A stretch of DNA of 64,000 nucleotides, taken from Epiperipatus broadwayi (Eukaryota > Onychophora > Udeonychophora > Euonychophora > Peripatidae). Of this stretch, positions 11,079 to 21,508 are shown piece after piece. The notes below the pieces were generated by a model. It worked only from the letters and a program-made list of their open reading frames with translations. It had not been told where the DNA came from and made no database searches. A program made the position numbers and the translations under genes. The stretch lies in NCBI GenBank assembly GCA_028023455.1, contig JAQFVV010012420.1, positions 1,362,001 through 1,426,000 of the forward strand, written 5' to 3'. The number at the start of each line of letters is the position of its first letter. Position 1 is the stretch's first letter.

Positions 11079-13855
11079 CCACTCTCTAACATGCATCACT
11101 GAAAGTTTAGCAATCTGCTTAATATTTTAAAGTAAAGTCACATAGATTAAAAATTGTTTACAATATAATTTGTTTATCTGAAAAACATTTTAAAAATCAA
11201 TTTTTACAATCAAATAAAAAATGTCATATAAAAAAAAATAATTTATAATCAAGATTTGTTTTTATTTCAATTTTAAAAGATTGTTAAGACATTTTTCAAA
11301 GCAACCTTTTAAAAATATATATATATTGTCTTCTCATGCATATTACTGAAAACTTATTAAGGTGATATAAACTTTTTTGAAATGTGATATTGAAATTTCA
11401 TCCACCAACTCCTTTGGATTTAAGAATCTAATAACCTACCTAAAACATTTTAGTATCATGTTGTAGTGCTAGTGACTTATAAGAAATGTATAAAATTTGA
11501 ACAAATTATATTGAATATAATTATAGTAAATTGTGATTTTAAAATTTTATTCTAACTTAAATAAAAATGTTTATAGACAAACAAACAGAGATTGTAACTT
11601 AAATAAAAACATTTAAAATATGAAGTTCTATATAGAAAATGTCATAGGATGAAAGTATTAAAAACAATTTTGTAGTTAAATAAATTTTATTTTAAATACA
11701 TAAATATATTAAGTGTGAAATGAATTCTTACTTTTGTCTAAAAGTTGAATGTGAATGTGTGTGTATATTTACAATATTCACATAAATATTATTTAAAGGC
11801 TTAGTTTAAAATATTCAAAACTTACATCATACTTTTATACTCAAATATGAGATAACTAAAATAGTTATTTATTCTGAAAACTAATATTCTTCAGAAATAA
11901 AAAATTTTTCAAAATTTTTTTATTTTTATTAAAATTTTAATGGATATGTAAGACATTATCTGGTTAACTTTTTATTATAAAGTATTTGTTATAATAAATA
12001 ATGTTTACTTTATATATATAAAATAGCACTATTATTGTTTAACATAATATTAAGTAAGAAGTACAAATATTTTGTAAATAAACAAATAAACATCGAGATA
12101 AGAACTCAAATTATATGTAAGTTTGCAAATTATAACTAAATAAACACATAAAATATAAGTCTCTAAAGTTTAAAATGATAATATTAATGTTATTTTAATG
12201 TTTTGAAATAAAAAATGAAATCTAGTTTCATATTCTTTAATAATATCACAAAATTTTGATTTATTAAAAATAGTTTTACTGAAATAAAATTAAGCCAAAT
12301 GGGTGAAAAGAAGAATTAATTTTGCAGCTGATAAGGGCAATTTGTTAACAGATCTGTACTTCCTTGGGTATATGGTGGGAAAATGAATTTATGACATCTT
12401 TTTTTCTCATTCCTAAGTAAAGATCAAAAATAAATTATCCTGGTGCTTGAAATGGATTAGTAGTTATGACAACTATACCATTAAGATTAAGGTCATGAGG
12501 TCTCCTAAATTAAATTTTTTGATAAAAGTAATAAATCTGTTAGGATTACAATAAATTTGCTTCATTGTTATAACTATATACCTTTTCTGAGTTATATTTT
12601 TTAAATTTATGTTTTAAACTTATAAATATATTGCACATACAAAAAATAAAATAGTCATTAAATAGTTTCTACATTAACTCGCCAAAAAGAAACAACAAAA
12701 ACCTCTTAACTCACCAAATTAGCCATATGTCAGAAGAAGGTTTAATATTTTCTTTTCTTGTTTTACTTTATAACTAAGAATAGTTAGATATCCATTTTTC
12801 TGAAAGAAAAGACATAAAAATATTCCAGTCTTACCCAGCCAGGGTTTAAACTCTAACTTATGGATATGGTTTGATGTATTAATCACAATTATATTAAAGT
12901 TTCTATATATATGTTATACAAAAGTATATTATTTAACGAAATTATAAAAAAATAATATATAATAAATCTGCAATATTTATTAGACCAACATCTGTTATTT
13001 TATCTATATGTGGTCTGACAGTTGCCTTTTTTTTCTCTTATAGTGTTTTTTTCTAAGCCTCACATTGTCACGTCACATCAGTTACACTATTTTGCACCAC
13101 TATAAATAACAAGAATCATTTAAATGATAAAACCATAACTATTTCGATATTGATATATTTAATAGTCAAACTTTAAGAATTACTTATTAAGCATGAACTT
13201 TATAAAATTTATATATTTTTGATATATAACCTCAAATTTATTTAAAGATTAAATATATTTTATCTTTTTGAAGTGCAAACATAATCGTTGCACTTATTAA
13301 ACTCATACACAGTAAATAAATATAATGTTAAACTTATGACCGTAAATTCTTTCCACAAGTAAATTTTATTGAAAGTAAGGCAGATGTCTTTTTTCCTAAT
13401 TAATTATTATTTTTTAAAAAAAAATAATGATCACAACTATTCACCAAGTGTAAGAGAATTTGTGAGGTGTATTCTGTGAATCAGTCATTTGTTTAAGAAA
13501 AATGAATTGTCTTTTTATGCAATAAGAAAAATAGAAAAACATTTACATTTTTTATAAAATAAAATAAAAATACAATGAAGTATGATCAAGAAAACAATAT
13601 GCACATACCAATTAATATATGTGTGTGTGCTCTATGCATTATTCTATTTTTAAAAATTATTTTTATTTGTAAGCTTAATTTGTTTACATTCTTCAGTTTT
13701 TAAATTAAGTTGTGTCATAGGAATATTTTTATATAAGAATCTGTTCTAAATATACATGAATGTGTTAAACACATGTACAGTAATGTACATCAAGCAATTT
13801 TTGTAACAAACTATTAATTTACGTCATCTGCTAAGAATTTGGGAATATGTGATAT
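10653..13855. other. AT-rich DNA without recognisable gene
   Basis: No frames, no repeats beyond microsatellites (a TA array at 10987-11074) and no RNA gene recognised over 3.2 kb. A B-box-like GGGTTTAAACTC near 12842 stands alone. Confidence 0.45.
10987..11074. repeat. TA dinucleotide array with GAGTGTTTA interruption
   Basis: Two runs of TA of about 36-40 bp each, separated by GAGTGTTTAT. Confidence 0.95.
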
Positions 13856-13859
13856 GATG

Positions 13860-15115
13860 CACTGTGACTTCTCCTTATACGGAGTCAGGAATCTCTCAGC
13901 CCCTACGCCCAAAGAAACCTGTTAGCCACTTTACTTTCCCTTTCCATTCCCTGCCCTAAGTTATCCCATATTCTTATCTATCCTGATCCATCCCATTTCC
14001 ACAATACAATTTTTGTCAACTCCATAGTCTTTATATCTAAATCCCCCTTATCTTTTGTCAAACCTAGCATAAAAACCAATAACCCCACATTCCGTATAAT
14101 CACTTTGTTTATATTTATTCTTCCATAACTTCATTATTTGTACCTTTTCTGCTTTCAGGCATTTTCAATTAACAGATGCCTAATATTTTCTATGCCTTCC
14201 TTACCCAACTTGCAGACTAAATCATCCACATTTTTCAATTTATGTGTATATTCCTTTGTTGCTAAAGAATCCTGTTCGAGCCTTAAACAATAAATTAGTT
14301 TTCTTGCTATTATTATAAATTAACTCACACTCAATATTCTGTTTACTTCTATATATGCTTAAACTCTTTTTACTCTCCATACTAGTTCTCCATCTCTCCA
14401 ACTCCCTATTCTTTATTAATGCATCTATTCTTCTATCCCATTCCTTATCACTATTAACACTCAACAATTCTCCTAACACAATCATCCCACCTTTTGTATA
14501 AGTATACTGACATAAATTCTTTATCCAAATCTACTGCATACCATACTATCTTTCTTACCCTTTACTCATAATCCAATTAAATACTATTTTGGCTATTCTC
14601 TTATTATCTATAAACTGCAATCTACCTAACATTTTCATTTTGCTTTTTGCATTTCTCATATAAAAACTTGATAATCTCATTTCTCCTTGAATTGCATCCT
14701 TTGCCATCCACATATCTGCATCTAATGCATGTCTTCATACTTCTCTTTGTAATTTTTCTAAGTTATCTAATACCTCTTTAATAACACAAAATGCATCATT
14801 ACCATATGTTAACCCTGGTATTACCATTCCTTTCCATACAATTTTAGCTACATCCTACTTATTATATGAAAACACTATTAATTTCTTTATCAATCCCTTT
14901 CTTTTCTTTGCTTCATTTATCAATTTTTCTCCCATTCATCCAAACAATTTCTCTGATTACTTAAGATAATCCCCAAATAATCATACCTATTCACCACACT
15001 TAACTTTATACCCCCCCTCCATACAAATTCTTTGTCTTCTCTTTCCCCAATATTAATCATCATTACTTTTTATTTTTCCTCACTAAATATAGTGGTTACA
15101 CTGGCTCCACTGTAA
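13860..15115 (-). pseudogene. LINE B, C-terminal region of ORF2 (decayed)
   Basis: Minus-strand translation shows, in order, VVNRYDYLGIILS (about 14985-14945, the post-catalytic YLG block of non-LTR reverse transcriptases), VWKGMVIPGLTYGNDAF (about 14845-14795), LEKLQREV-RHALDADMWMAKDAIQGEMRLSS (about 14770-14675), MKMLGRLQFIDNKRIAKIVF (about 14640-14580), WRTSMESKKSLSIY (about 14395-14350) and LFKARTG (about 14290-14270). These are C-terminal features of a LINE polyprotein after the catalytic core. There are several stops and frameshifts. The reverse transcriptase core itself is absent, so the element is truncated or interrupted at 15.1 kb. Composition is more C-rich on the plus strand than the surroundings. 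Confidence 0.7.
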
Positions 15116-17379
15116 AAATATTGCTAATTAATTATGAGTAAAATAAAACAATTTGTTACTTAAATTTAAGCTAATTTTTATATTTAAAATAGAATGTATA
15201 CTTAATTTTAAAATATTAAAAATAAAAATAATCTTATAAATTAACTTCTTTTTAAAAGAAGGGGTGGATAATTTTTTTTATAACTCATTTGAGAAATTGA
15301 TTAAATATTTTGATTACACATGTTTAACTTATTTTGTAATTTTGGGGAAAAAAAAGAATCTGGCAAGTGATTAAAATATATTCTTTTGAGAGTTATAATT
15401 AATTAAAAATTAAAATTATTGGAAGAAAAATAGTAAACCCAATATGATACAAATACTATAAATATTGAAGAAAAATTTGTATTAAGTTTTACTTTCCCTC
15501 CTTTAACAATCCTAAATATATAATTCTATATATTTTTCTTAATATTATTAATTTGTCTTCTATTTCTCTTGCGTTTTTTCTTTTATTTGATGTTTTTTTT
15601 AACGATTTCTTGCTGTTATCTATATTGAGAAGTAGCAATAAAGATGATATTTGGTGGCAATTTACAGTTGTGTTATAAGCTAAATATCATTTAAATCGAG
15701 CAGGAGAAGATAATTATAAGCTAGAGAAGGTTAAAAATATTTGAATGTCTAATTGATGCTGTTATACAAAATAGAAATATAAAAAGCTGTAAAAGAAAAT
15801 ATCCCATTAAAAACTCATGTATGAATTATGAACAAATAAAATCTTTAAAGAGATGAATGGAGGAAATTAATTGCAAATTAAGTGACTTTGTTACGTTTTA
15901 TATATTTATTGTTTGTAAGTTAAAACAATTTTATAGATTTTCAAATAAATCTATTAATAATATAAGTAGTCATCACATTGTAATTATTTTGAAAACAGTG
16001 AAAGCAAAATAGATATGACACAATCATATGGTTGTAGCCTAAGTTATCTGGTACTCCTGATGATGAAACATTAAATTATAATGTGATACTTGTTTGATGT
16101 GTACAGAAATATTCTACATGATATTTAAATAAAAATTATTGAAATATTAATCTTGAGTATGCATCATTTTTATAATGACCTGCCTTTTAAAAAAACAGTT
16201 GCCTAATAAAAGCAAGTATGAAACATCAGTTTTCTTACAAAATTTATATGTTGCCATATGGTAAAAGTAGTGTGCTCAAGAACTAGAAGTTCTTGGGTTA
16301 ATTCACAGTTGAGGAATGTAAAAAAATATTGAAATTAGTAAATTAAATGACTGTTACTCAAATATTAGTTCTCCTTTGACAATCTGGCCTCTTATTATAT
16401 CATTTACAAGATCCAAAAGAATATTGTAACACAAAAATATGTACCTAGATTTTCTTCATAATATATATTACAAAAAACATGCAAAAGCAATGAATCAACA
16501 TCTAAGAGAGATATTTTAAATTTCAGCAATTAAGCATATTATGTAGCTGAACATTCAATATAACTAACCATTAACTTTATTGATGCAAATATGTTGAGAA
16601 GCATTAAATAAAATTTGATTTCAGATAAATGTATAATTTTCTAATAAAAAATATATTTTATTTTGTAACTCAGATAGTATTTGTACTAGCTGTGTAATAT
16701 CACTAGTTGTTGCATTTTTATTTGAGTTTATTATCTAGATAAAAAATAAATTCAGTATAAGGTTATAATAAAATGCTTAAATTCAGTGTAAAACATATAT
16801 TATAGAGTGAGTCATAATTAGCCATGTTCATAAACATTTGTAGAATAAATGTGATTTATTAATAACTACAAAAGAATCCCAAGTTTAAAAACTTCAGACA
16901 ATTATTTTTTAAGAGAGTAATAGAGATTTTAGCAAATATACATGGTTTTAATATTCTGAAAATTTTATTATGCCAACATAATATTATTAATTTATAATGC
17001 TTATTATCAATGAAATATAATATAAATCTTTATTATATAATAATAACAACTTGTAAATATATCAACAGAAAAATTATACATATAAAAGCTTTTTTCGGTA
17101 ATTCTAAATTTTTTACGCTTGTCAATATGATACCTCGTACTAATACTAACAAGTACATTACGTATATAGCGACATCTACTGACATTGCCTATAATTCATT
17201 ATTTTTATCATTTTATTTATTTCTTTATCCATTACCCAATCATTCATTAAATCAATTGACTTTTTGTAAATGTTCATACATGTATTTATATTATATTTTA
17301 TATAATTTGTTTCATATATTTTCCTTCTATTCATTTCCATTATATAATTTAATGGTCTTATGTTTTTAATACAATCATT
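15116..17379. other. AT-rich DNA without recognisable gene
   Basis: No gene recognised. One tRNA-like trace lies at 16254-16318. Confidence 0.4.
16254..16318 (+). repeat. tRNA-like / SINE-type remnant
   Basis: Contains an A-box-like ATGGTAAAAGTAGTG, an anticodon-arm-like palindrome AGAACTAGAAGTTCT (a strong 6-bp inverted repeat) and then a B-box-like GGGTTAATTC. The order and spacing fit a degraded tRNA-derived SINE head, but no tail was identified. Confidence 0.3.
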
Positions 17380-17394
17380 TTAAATAATGAACAT

Positions 17395-17573
17395 ATGTTC
17401 TTTTGCCCTTTGTTCTAATTGTTTTGATGTTTGTCCATAGTAAACCATTTTACATATCCCACAAGTAATTTTATATACTGTTCTCTTTATATATTTCATG
17501 TCATCTTTAATCTTATAATTTCCTATTAATATATCTAAATTTTTACTATTAGACCATCCTATTTTTATATGCT

Positions 17574-17615
<42 letters not shown>

Positions 17616-17631
17616 AGCATATATATATATG

Positions 17632-17665
<34 letters not shown>

Positions 17666-17703
17666 CAGACTTCAGATATAAATGAAATATTATCCTGGTA
17701 CAT
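17395..17703 (-). pseudogene. Penelope-like element B, GIY-YIG domain
   Basis: Minus-strand frame ends with TVYKITCGICKMVYYGQTS followed by KQLEQRAKEH. This is the Y-x-I-x-C-x2-C-x4-YYGQT core of the GIY-YIG endonuclease carried at the C terminus of Penelope-like retroelements, where it is thought to cut the target. The paired cysteines are typical of the animal PLE version. The preceding segment (KIGWSNSKNLDILIGNYKIKDDM) also fits the linker. The frame is interrupted by the TA palindromes at 17566-17667 and stops before the downstream catalytic residues. Together with 18540-18712 and 20200-20610 it forms one element read on the minus strand. Confidence 0.75.
17566..17667. repeat. Two adjacent TA-cored palindromes
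   Basis: ATATGCTTATTA-(TA)n-TAATAAGCATAT (about 17566-17623) is followed directly by TGTGAATA-(TA)n-TATTCACA (17630-17667). Both are perfect inverted repeats with a TA core and could extrude as cruciforms. Confidence 0.9.
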
Positions 17704-18539
17704 CCATGTATAATTTATTATAAAAATAGATATAAATCAATGTTTTGACCAGATCACACTGATCATCAATTGCATAATAAATACTGTAAAATAACTATAG
17801 AGGCACTATAATCACAAATGTTTCACAGTAATGAACATTCTGTTAATAAAAAACAGAAATAATTAATATAATAAATTATTTATATTAATGAGTTTTTTAA
17901 AAAAAAAAATGAATATAGAAGATAATTTGTATTTATCATCACATATGTTGATACAATCTGACCTTTTAAAGACTCCAATGACTGTGTTGGAGAATATCCC
18001 ACATCTGTATAGTATTCTCATATTAGAAAAATCAATACTAACTAATGGATTATAGAATACTATGACTTGTATTTATAGTATGGAGAAATAGCACTGCTGA
18101 TGAGTGTTTTTTTAATTGCATTAATATGTATGTCTCTTCTAACATTGATGAGATGAATTGTTCATGTCTATATAAGAAGCTTTACAAATGCTATATGGAA
18201 TTTCCTAAACACCATGTGTTTCAAGAGGGATTGAGACTTTAGGTTTGAATAGAATATTATTAATTTTTTGATACATATTATATGCTGTCTTTATGCTATA
18301 ATGTCTTATATGTCCAATATTGTTGTTGTTTATTTTATATAAGGAATATAAACTCTAATAGTTGTTTCTTCTTTTTGTTTTTTATGCTAATTGTTTATGG
18401 TTTGAATTAAAGCTTGGAGTATTGGTTTATTACTGTAACTATTAGCTAATATGACACTGTTTACATGATTTATTTCATCTTCAAGGTTTGATTACTCTGA
18501 AAAAAGGTTAATAGCTTTAGTGAAATAAGTTTTTGCTAA
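17704..18539. other. Probable decayed interior of Penelope element B
   Basis: Lies between the thumb and endonuclease parts of the PLE on the same strand, so it is expected to be element sequence, but I could not recognise a continuous frame in it. Confidence 0.35.
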
Positions 18540-18712
18540 AAAAAAAAAAACAATTTGAGCTGGATGATGATATGATGAAAATTTTAGATATTTGCCAGTA
18601 TGTGTAGATTTTCTGAAAATTGAAAAATATAAAAATCTATTCCTTTTCTTGATGAAAATTAATCAAGAAAAGGAAGTTTCCCATCAGTTTCTGTTGCCAT
18701 TGTAAATTTATT
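18540..18712 (-). pseudogene. Penelope-like element B, end of reverse transcriptase
   Basis: Minus-strand frames give FTMATETDGKLPFLD (about 18707-18651) and, after a break, RKSTHTGKYLKFSSYHHPAQI (about 18615-18555). These match the palm/thumb boundary of Penelope-like reverse transcriptases (in relatives: FTMEEE-DG-LPFLD and YRKPTHT-RYL-F-SNHP). At the break sits a perfect 14-bp inverted repeat, TTCCTTTTCTTGAT/ATCAAGAAAAGGAA with an 8-nt loop (18640-18675), which looks like a small local inverted duplication inside the gene. Confidence 0.7.
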
Positions 18713-18771
18713 ATTAGGATATATATATATAAAGAAATTTTAATGGTAAATATAATTACCGTTAAAATTTC

Positions 18772-20144
18772 GGTGCTTGTTTTATAGATAAAGACGTCGT
18801 TCGATGGTGCCATTTTCACGCTAAAACTATAAAATATGATCATTCCCGGGCCGTTAATTATAATCATTTTAATGTGTTTTTTGTAATGCAAAAATAAAAA
18901 CAAAAGAAAATCATCTTTTTTAAATATTATTTAATTTTAAATATTATTTTTTATTAACGTATACAAATTAAATGATAATAATAAATGTAAAATAAAATAA
19001 ACAAATTACAATTTGATTTGTGTTTTTTAGTTTGCTTTATTAGAAAAATCAATTTTCTATCGGAGATTTTTTTACTGGGATTACGGCTTTTTTTTCTTGT
19101 TGTTTAAAAACTCATAATCAGAATAAAAAGTAAAATTTCTTACTCTTCCTTTTACATTTTATTTCTACAGAGAAACAGATATTATTGTGTTATCGCTATT
19201 TTTTACTTTTTTAGTCTTTGTTTTAAATTTTTTTTTTTTTTACAGACAAACAGATATTACCGCTATTTTTTATTTCAAATACAATGACAACAAAAAGTAA
19301 AAGTTGTTACGGTTAGGTTTAGGGTTAGTTTTAGGGTTAGATAGTTTTAGGGTTAGATTTAGGGTTAGTTTTAGGGTTAGGTTTACGTTTAGTGTTCTGT
19401 TGTTTGTAATGCTAAAATAAAAAATATCAAAATCGTATTTTTGTAAATATTTTTTTTTAGTAACATCTATAAAATAAATGATAACAATAAACGTAAACTA
19501 TATTCAACAAAGTATAACCGTAGTTGGAGAAAAGAAAGTAAAACTTTTTTAAACAACAACAAAAATGTCTTCTTTACTTATTAATCATGTTTATAATATA
19601 TGCTTTTTATGAAATTTACAAAAAAACCATGCATAATTGTATTTTTCTTACTGGATATTTTTGTGTTACCGCTCTTTTTTACTTGTTTGTCTCATGGAAT
19701 GTTACGAACAGTACGTTACTTGATGCTTTAACTAATTCCAACTCACTTTACACATATATTTGTCAACATTTTCCCAATTAAAACGTCAATACAGTACGGT
19801 GTAAAAAGTCTGATAATTATTACTTTACAAAATATGAACATTTCAATACTTTAAAATAAAAAAAAATCCAATGAAAACAACATTTTTACCCAATTCAAAA
19901 AAACACCCCCTCTCACCAAGCCGTAACCATTTTATAAACTGTGCGAATTCGGAAAATGTATTTGCTGCAATGCGACACACATGCTGTACTGCGATGTGAC
20001 ATAGCGGCCTGCAATCTGTAGCACAACAAAAAAGTTGTATTATAGAAAATGCGGGTTCGAACATGTCGGCCGCGGAAATGGCATTTTATGTGTTTTAGCA
20101 CAACAAATGGCACCATAGGTGTCTTTAGCTATAAGACTAGTACC
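18772..20144. mobile_element. Terminal-inverted-repeat element (about 1.37 kb) inside the PLE
   Basis: The ends are imperfect inverted repeats over about 60 bp. Left reads GGTGCTTGTTTTATAGATAAAGACG...GATGGTGCCATT...GCTAAAAC; right, reversed, reads GGTACTAGTCTTATAGCTAAAGACA...TATGGTGCCATT...GCTAAAAC. The sequence lies exactly between two consecutive parts of one PLE reverse transcriptase, and both flanks are TA runs, so the target was probably TA-rich and a target duplication cannot be read. No transposase is evident; composition has more CpG than the surroundings. Likely a non-autonomous DNA transposon of unknown superfamily. It contains the TTAGGG-type tract and three copies of a (T/A)(A/T)CCGCT(A/C)TTTTTTA-like phrase (about 19190, 19258, 19668). 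Confidence 0.6.
19311..19392 (+). repeat. Degenerate TTAGGG-type tract
   Basis: Five TTAGGG units interspersed with TTAGTT, TTAGAT and GTTTAC variants. TTAGGG is the usual animal telomere motif, but the interruptions and its place inside a transposon argue for an ordinary minisatellite rather than a telomere fusion. Confidence 0.8.
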
Positions 20145-20199
20145 TTATTTCTTTTTTTAAAATTTTTTTTATATATATATATAATATTTTATAATGGGT

Positions 20200-20610
20200 A
20201 TCGTATTTTATATATATATAAATCATATAATTTGTCTTTACCATGTTGTCAGATGATAAATATATCATCTACATATCATAGCCAAACAAGAAGTTTATAT
20301 GTGCTGACTCAAAAGCACAAGTTTCTATATATTCCATGAATAAATCATCTATTACCCCTGAGATTGGTGAACCCAGTGAAGTACCAAAATTTGCTTATAA
20401 TATTGTTCATTATATATAAAATAAGTATTTGAAAGACAATGTTTAGTCAATTTAAAAATATGGTCTGGTAAATTGCACCATTTAAAAATGATATTTAAAG
20501 CTTCATCAACTGGAACATTTGTAAATAAGAAAATAACATTAAAGCTGACTTGAATATCATTTGTATTAATTTTTATATTTTTTATTAGAGAAATAAAATG
20601 TATAGAGTTT
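20200..20610 (-). pseudogene. Penelope-like element B, reverse transcriptase core
   Basis: Minus-strand frames give IHFISLIKNIKINTNDIQVSF, then NVIFLFTNVPVDEALNIIF (about 20545-20485; PLE reverse transcriptases typically have SFDVVSLFTNVP, so the motif A aspartate reads N here). They continue with YNEQYYKQ (about 20415-20390), a GSP-like region, FMEYIETCAFESAH (about 20340-20295), and YVDDIF (minus strand over 20275-20258) with the catalytic YVDD retained, followed after a stop by QHGKDKLYD. The match to Penelope-like elements is clear, but there are frameshifts and stops. The element continues at 18712 beyond the inserted 1.37-kb transposon. Confidence 0.8.
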
Positions 20611-20670
20611 TTAATTTATGATTAATAGACAGAATTGCAGGTTTAGAGTAGTTTAGTAAACTTTACTATT

Positions 20671-20905
20671 TAGAAATGATATTTAAAGCTTTAGCAACAA
20701 CATCATCATCAACACTATTTATCCATGCTATAGATTCAGGTCATAGTTATGATTTTTTAAATACAAGAATACTATCCAGATGTGATATTCCCCAACAATA
20801 TCAGATCAGAGAAGCTATTGAGATCTTTAAAAGGCTAGATCTCATCAACGTGATGATACATCCAAATTACTTTCTATTTGAATTTTTTTTTCTCATTAAT
20901 CTAAA
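20671..20905 (+). pseudogene. Penelope-like element C, end of GIY-YIG region
   Basis: Plus-strand frame with SSSTLFIHAIDSGHSYDF, then TRILSRCD and QIREAIEIFKR. This is the H-x-DSGH...F...R-x-IREAIEI pattern at the C terminus of Penelope-like GIY-YIG domains, closely matching the copy at 58958-59180. It starts just after an AAATGATATTTAAAGCTT segment that also occurs at 20486-20503 inside the neighbouring, oppositely oriented reverse transcriptase. A short stem and GAAA follow at 21002-21022. Confidence 0.75.
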
Positions 20906-21397
20906 TAATTTCTTATATTTATTATTTCTGTTTTCTATTAATAGAACATTCATTATTGTTATACATCAGTGTTTATAATACTTCTACAGGGATTTTACAA
21001 TAACCACATGACCGGGTTGAAATGTTGGTTTATATATATTTTCATAATAAATTGTACATGGATGTATCTGAATAATATTTCATGTATACATTGTACGCAT
21101 ATACATATTTAATATTCTACTAAGTCAACTTTCAACATAGAGTGTTTGCATCAAAGCATAAATGAGATAAATTGGCAGAGAGTGACAGTGTTTCCAATTA
21201 TATAACATTGAATTAGGGTGTGCTACAAAATTTGCATAATTGCATGTGTAATAAATAGGTGGGCTATAAGTGCTACCGAATTGAACACTGATATTCCATG
21301 TTGAAAGTTGACTTAGCAGATTATTAAACATATTATTTCAGTCATATTTATTATTATTTATTCACCTTTTACATATTTTCTATGGATTCACTCTTTA

Positions 21398-21497
21398 AAA
21401 CAGGCAAAACTCACTATATGTATTGCCACTTTTTTGCCTGTTTTAATAACAGTTATAAGCAAGCATAAGAAATGGTGATCATATGATGTTTATTGGC
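21398..21497 (+). mobile_element. Short foldback element, 100 bp, with 11-bp target duplication
   Basis: Begins AAACAGGCAAAACT and ends GATGTTTATTGGC, flanked on both sides by TTCACTCTTTA (21387-21397 and 21498-21508). Inside, AAAACAGGCAAAA is inverted as TTTTTGCCTGTTTT at 21431-21444. Start, TATTGCCACT block and 3' 65 bases match the ends of the 968-bp element at 37836-38803, so this is an internally deleted relative. Confidence 0.8.
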
Positions 21498-21508
21498 TTC
21501 ACTCTTTA

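Noticed and set aside
19311-19392. TTAGGG tract as a telomere or fusion point
   Set aside because: Short, interrupted, and inside a transposon-like element.
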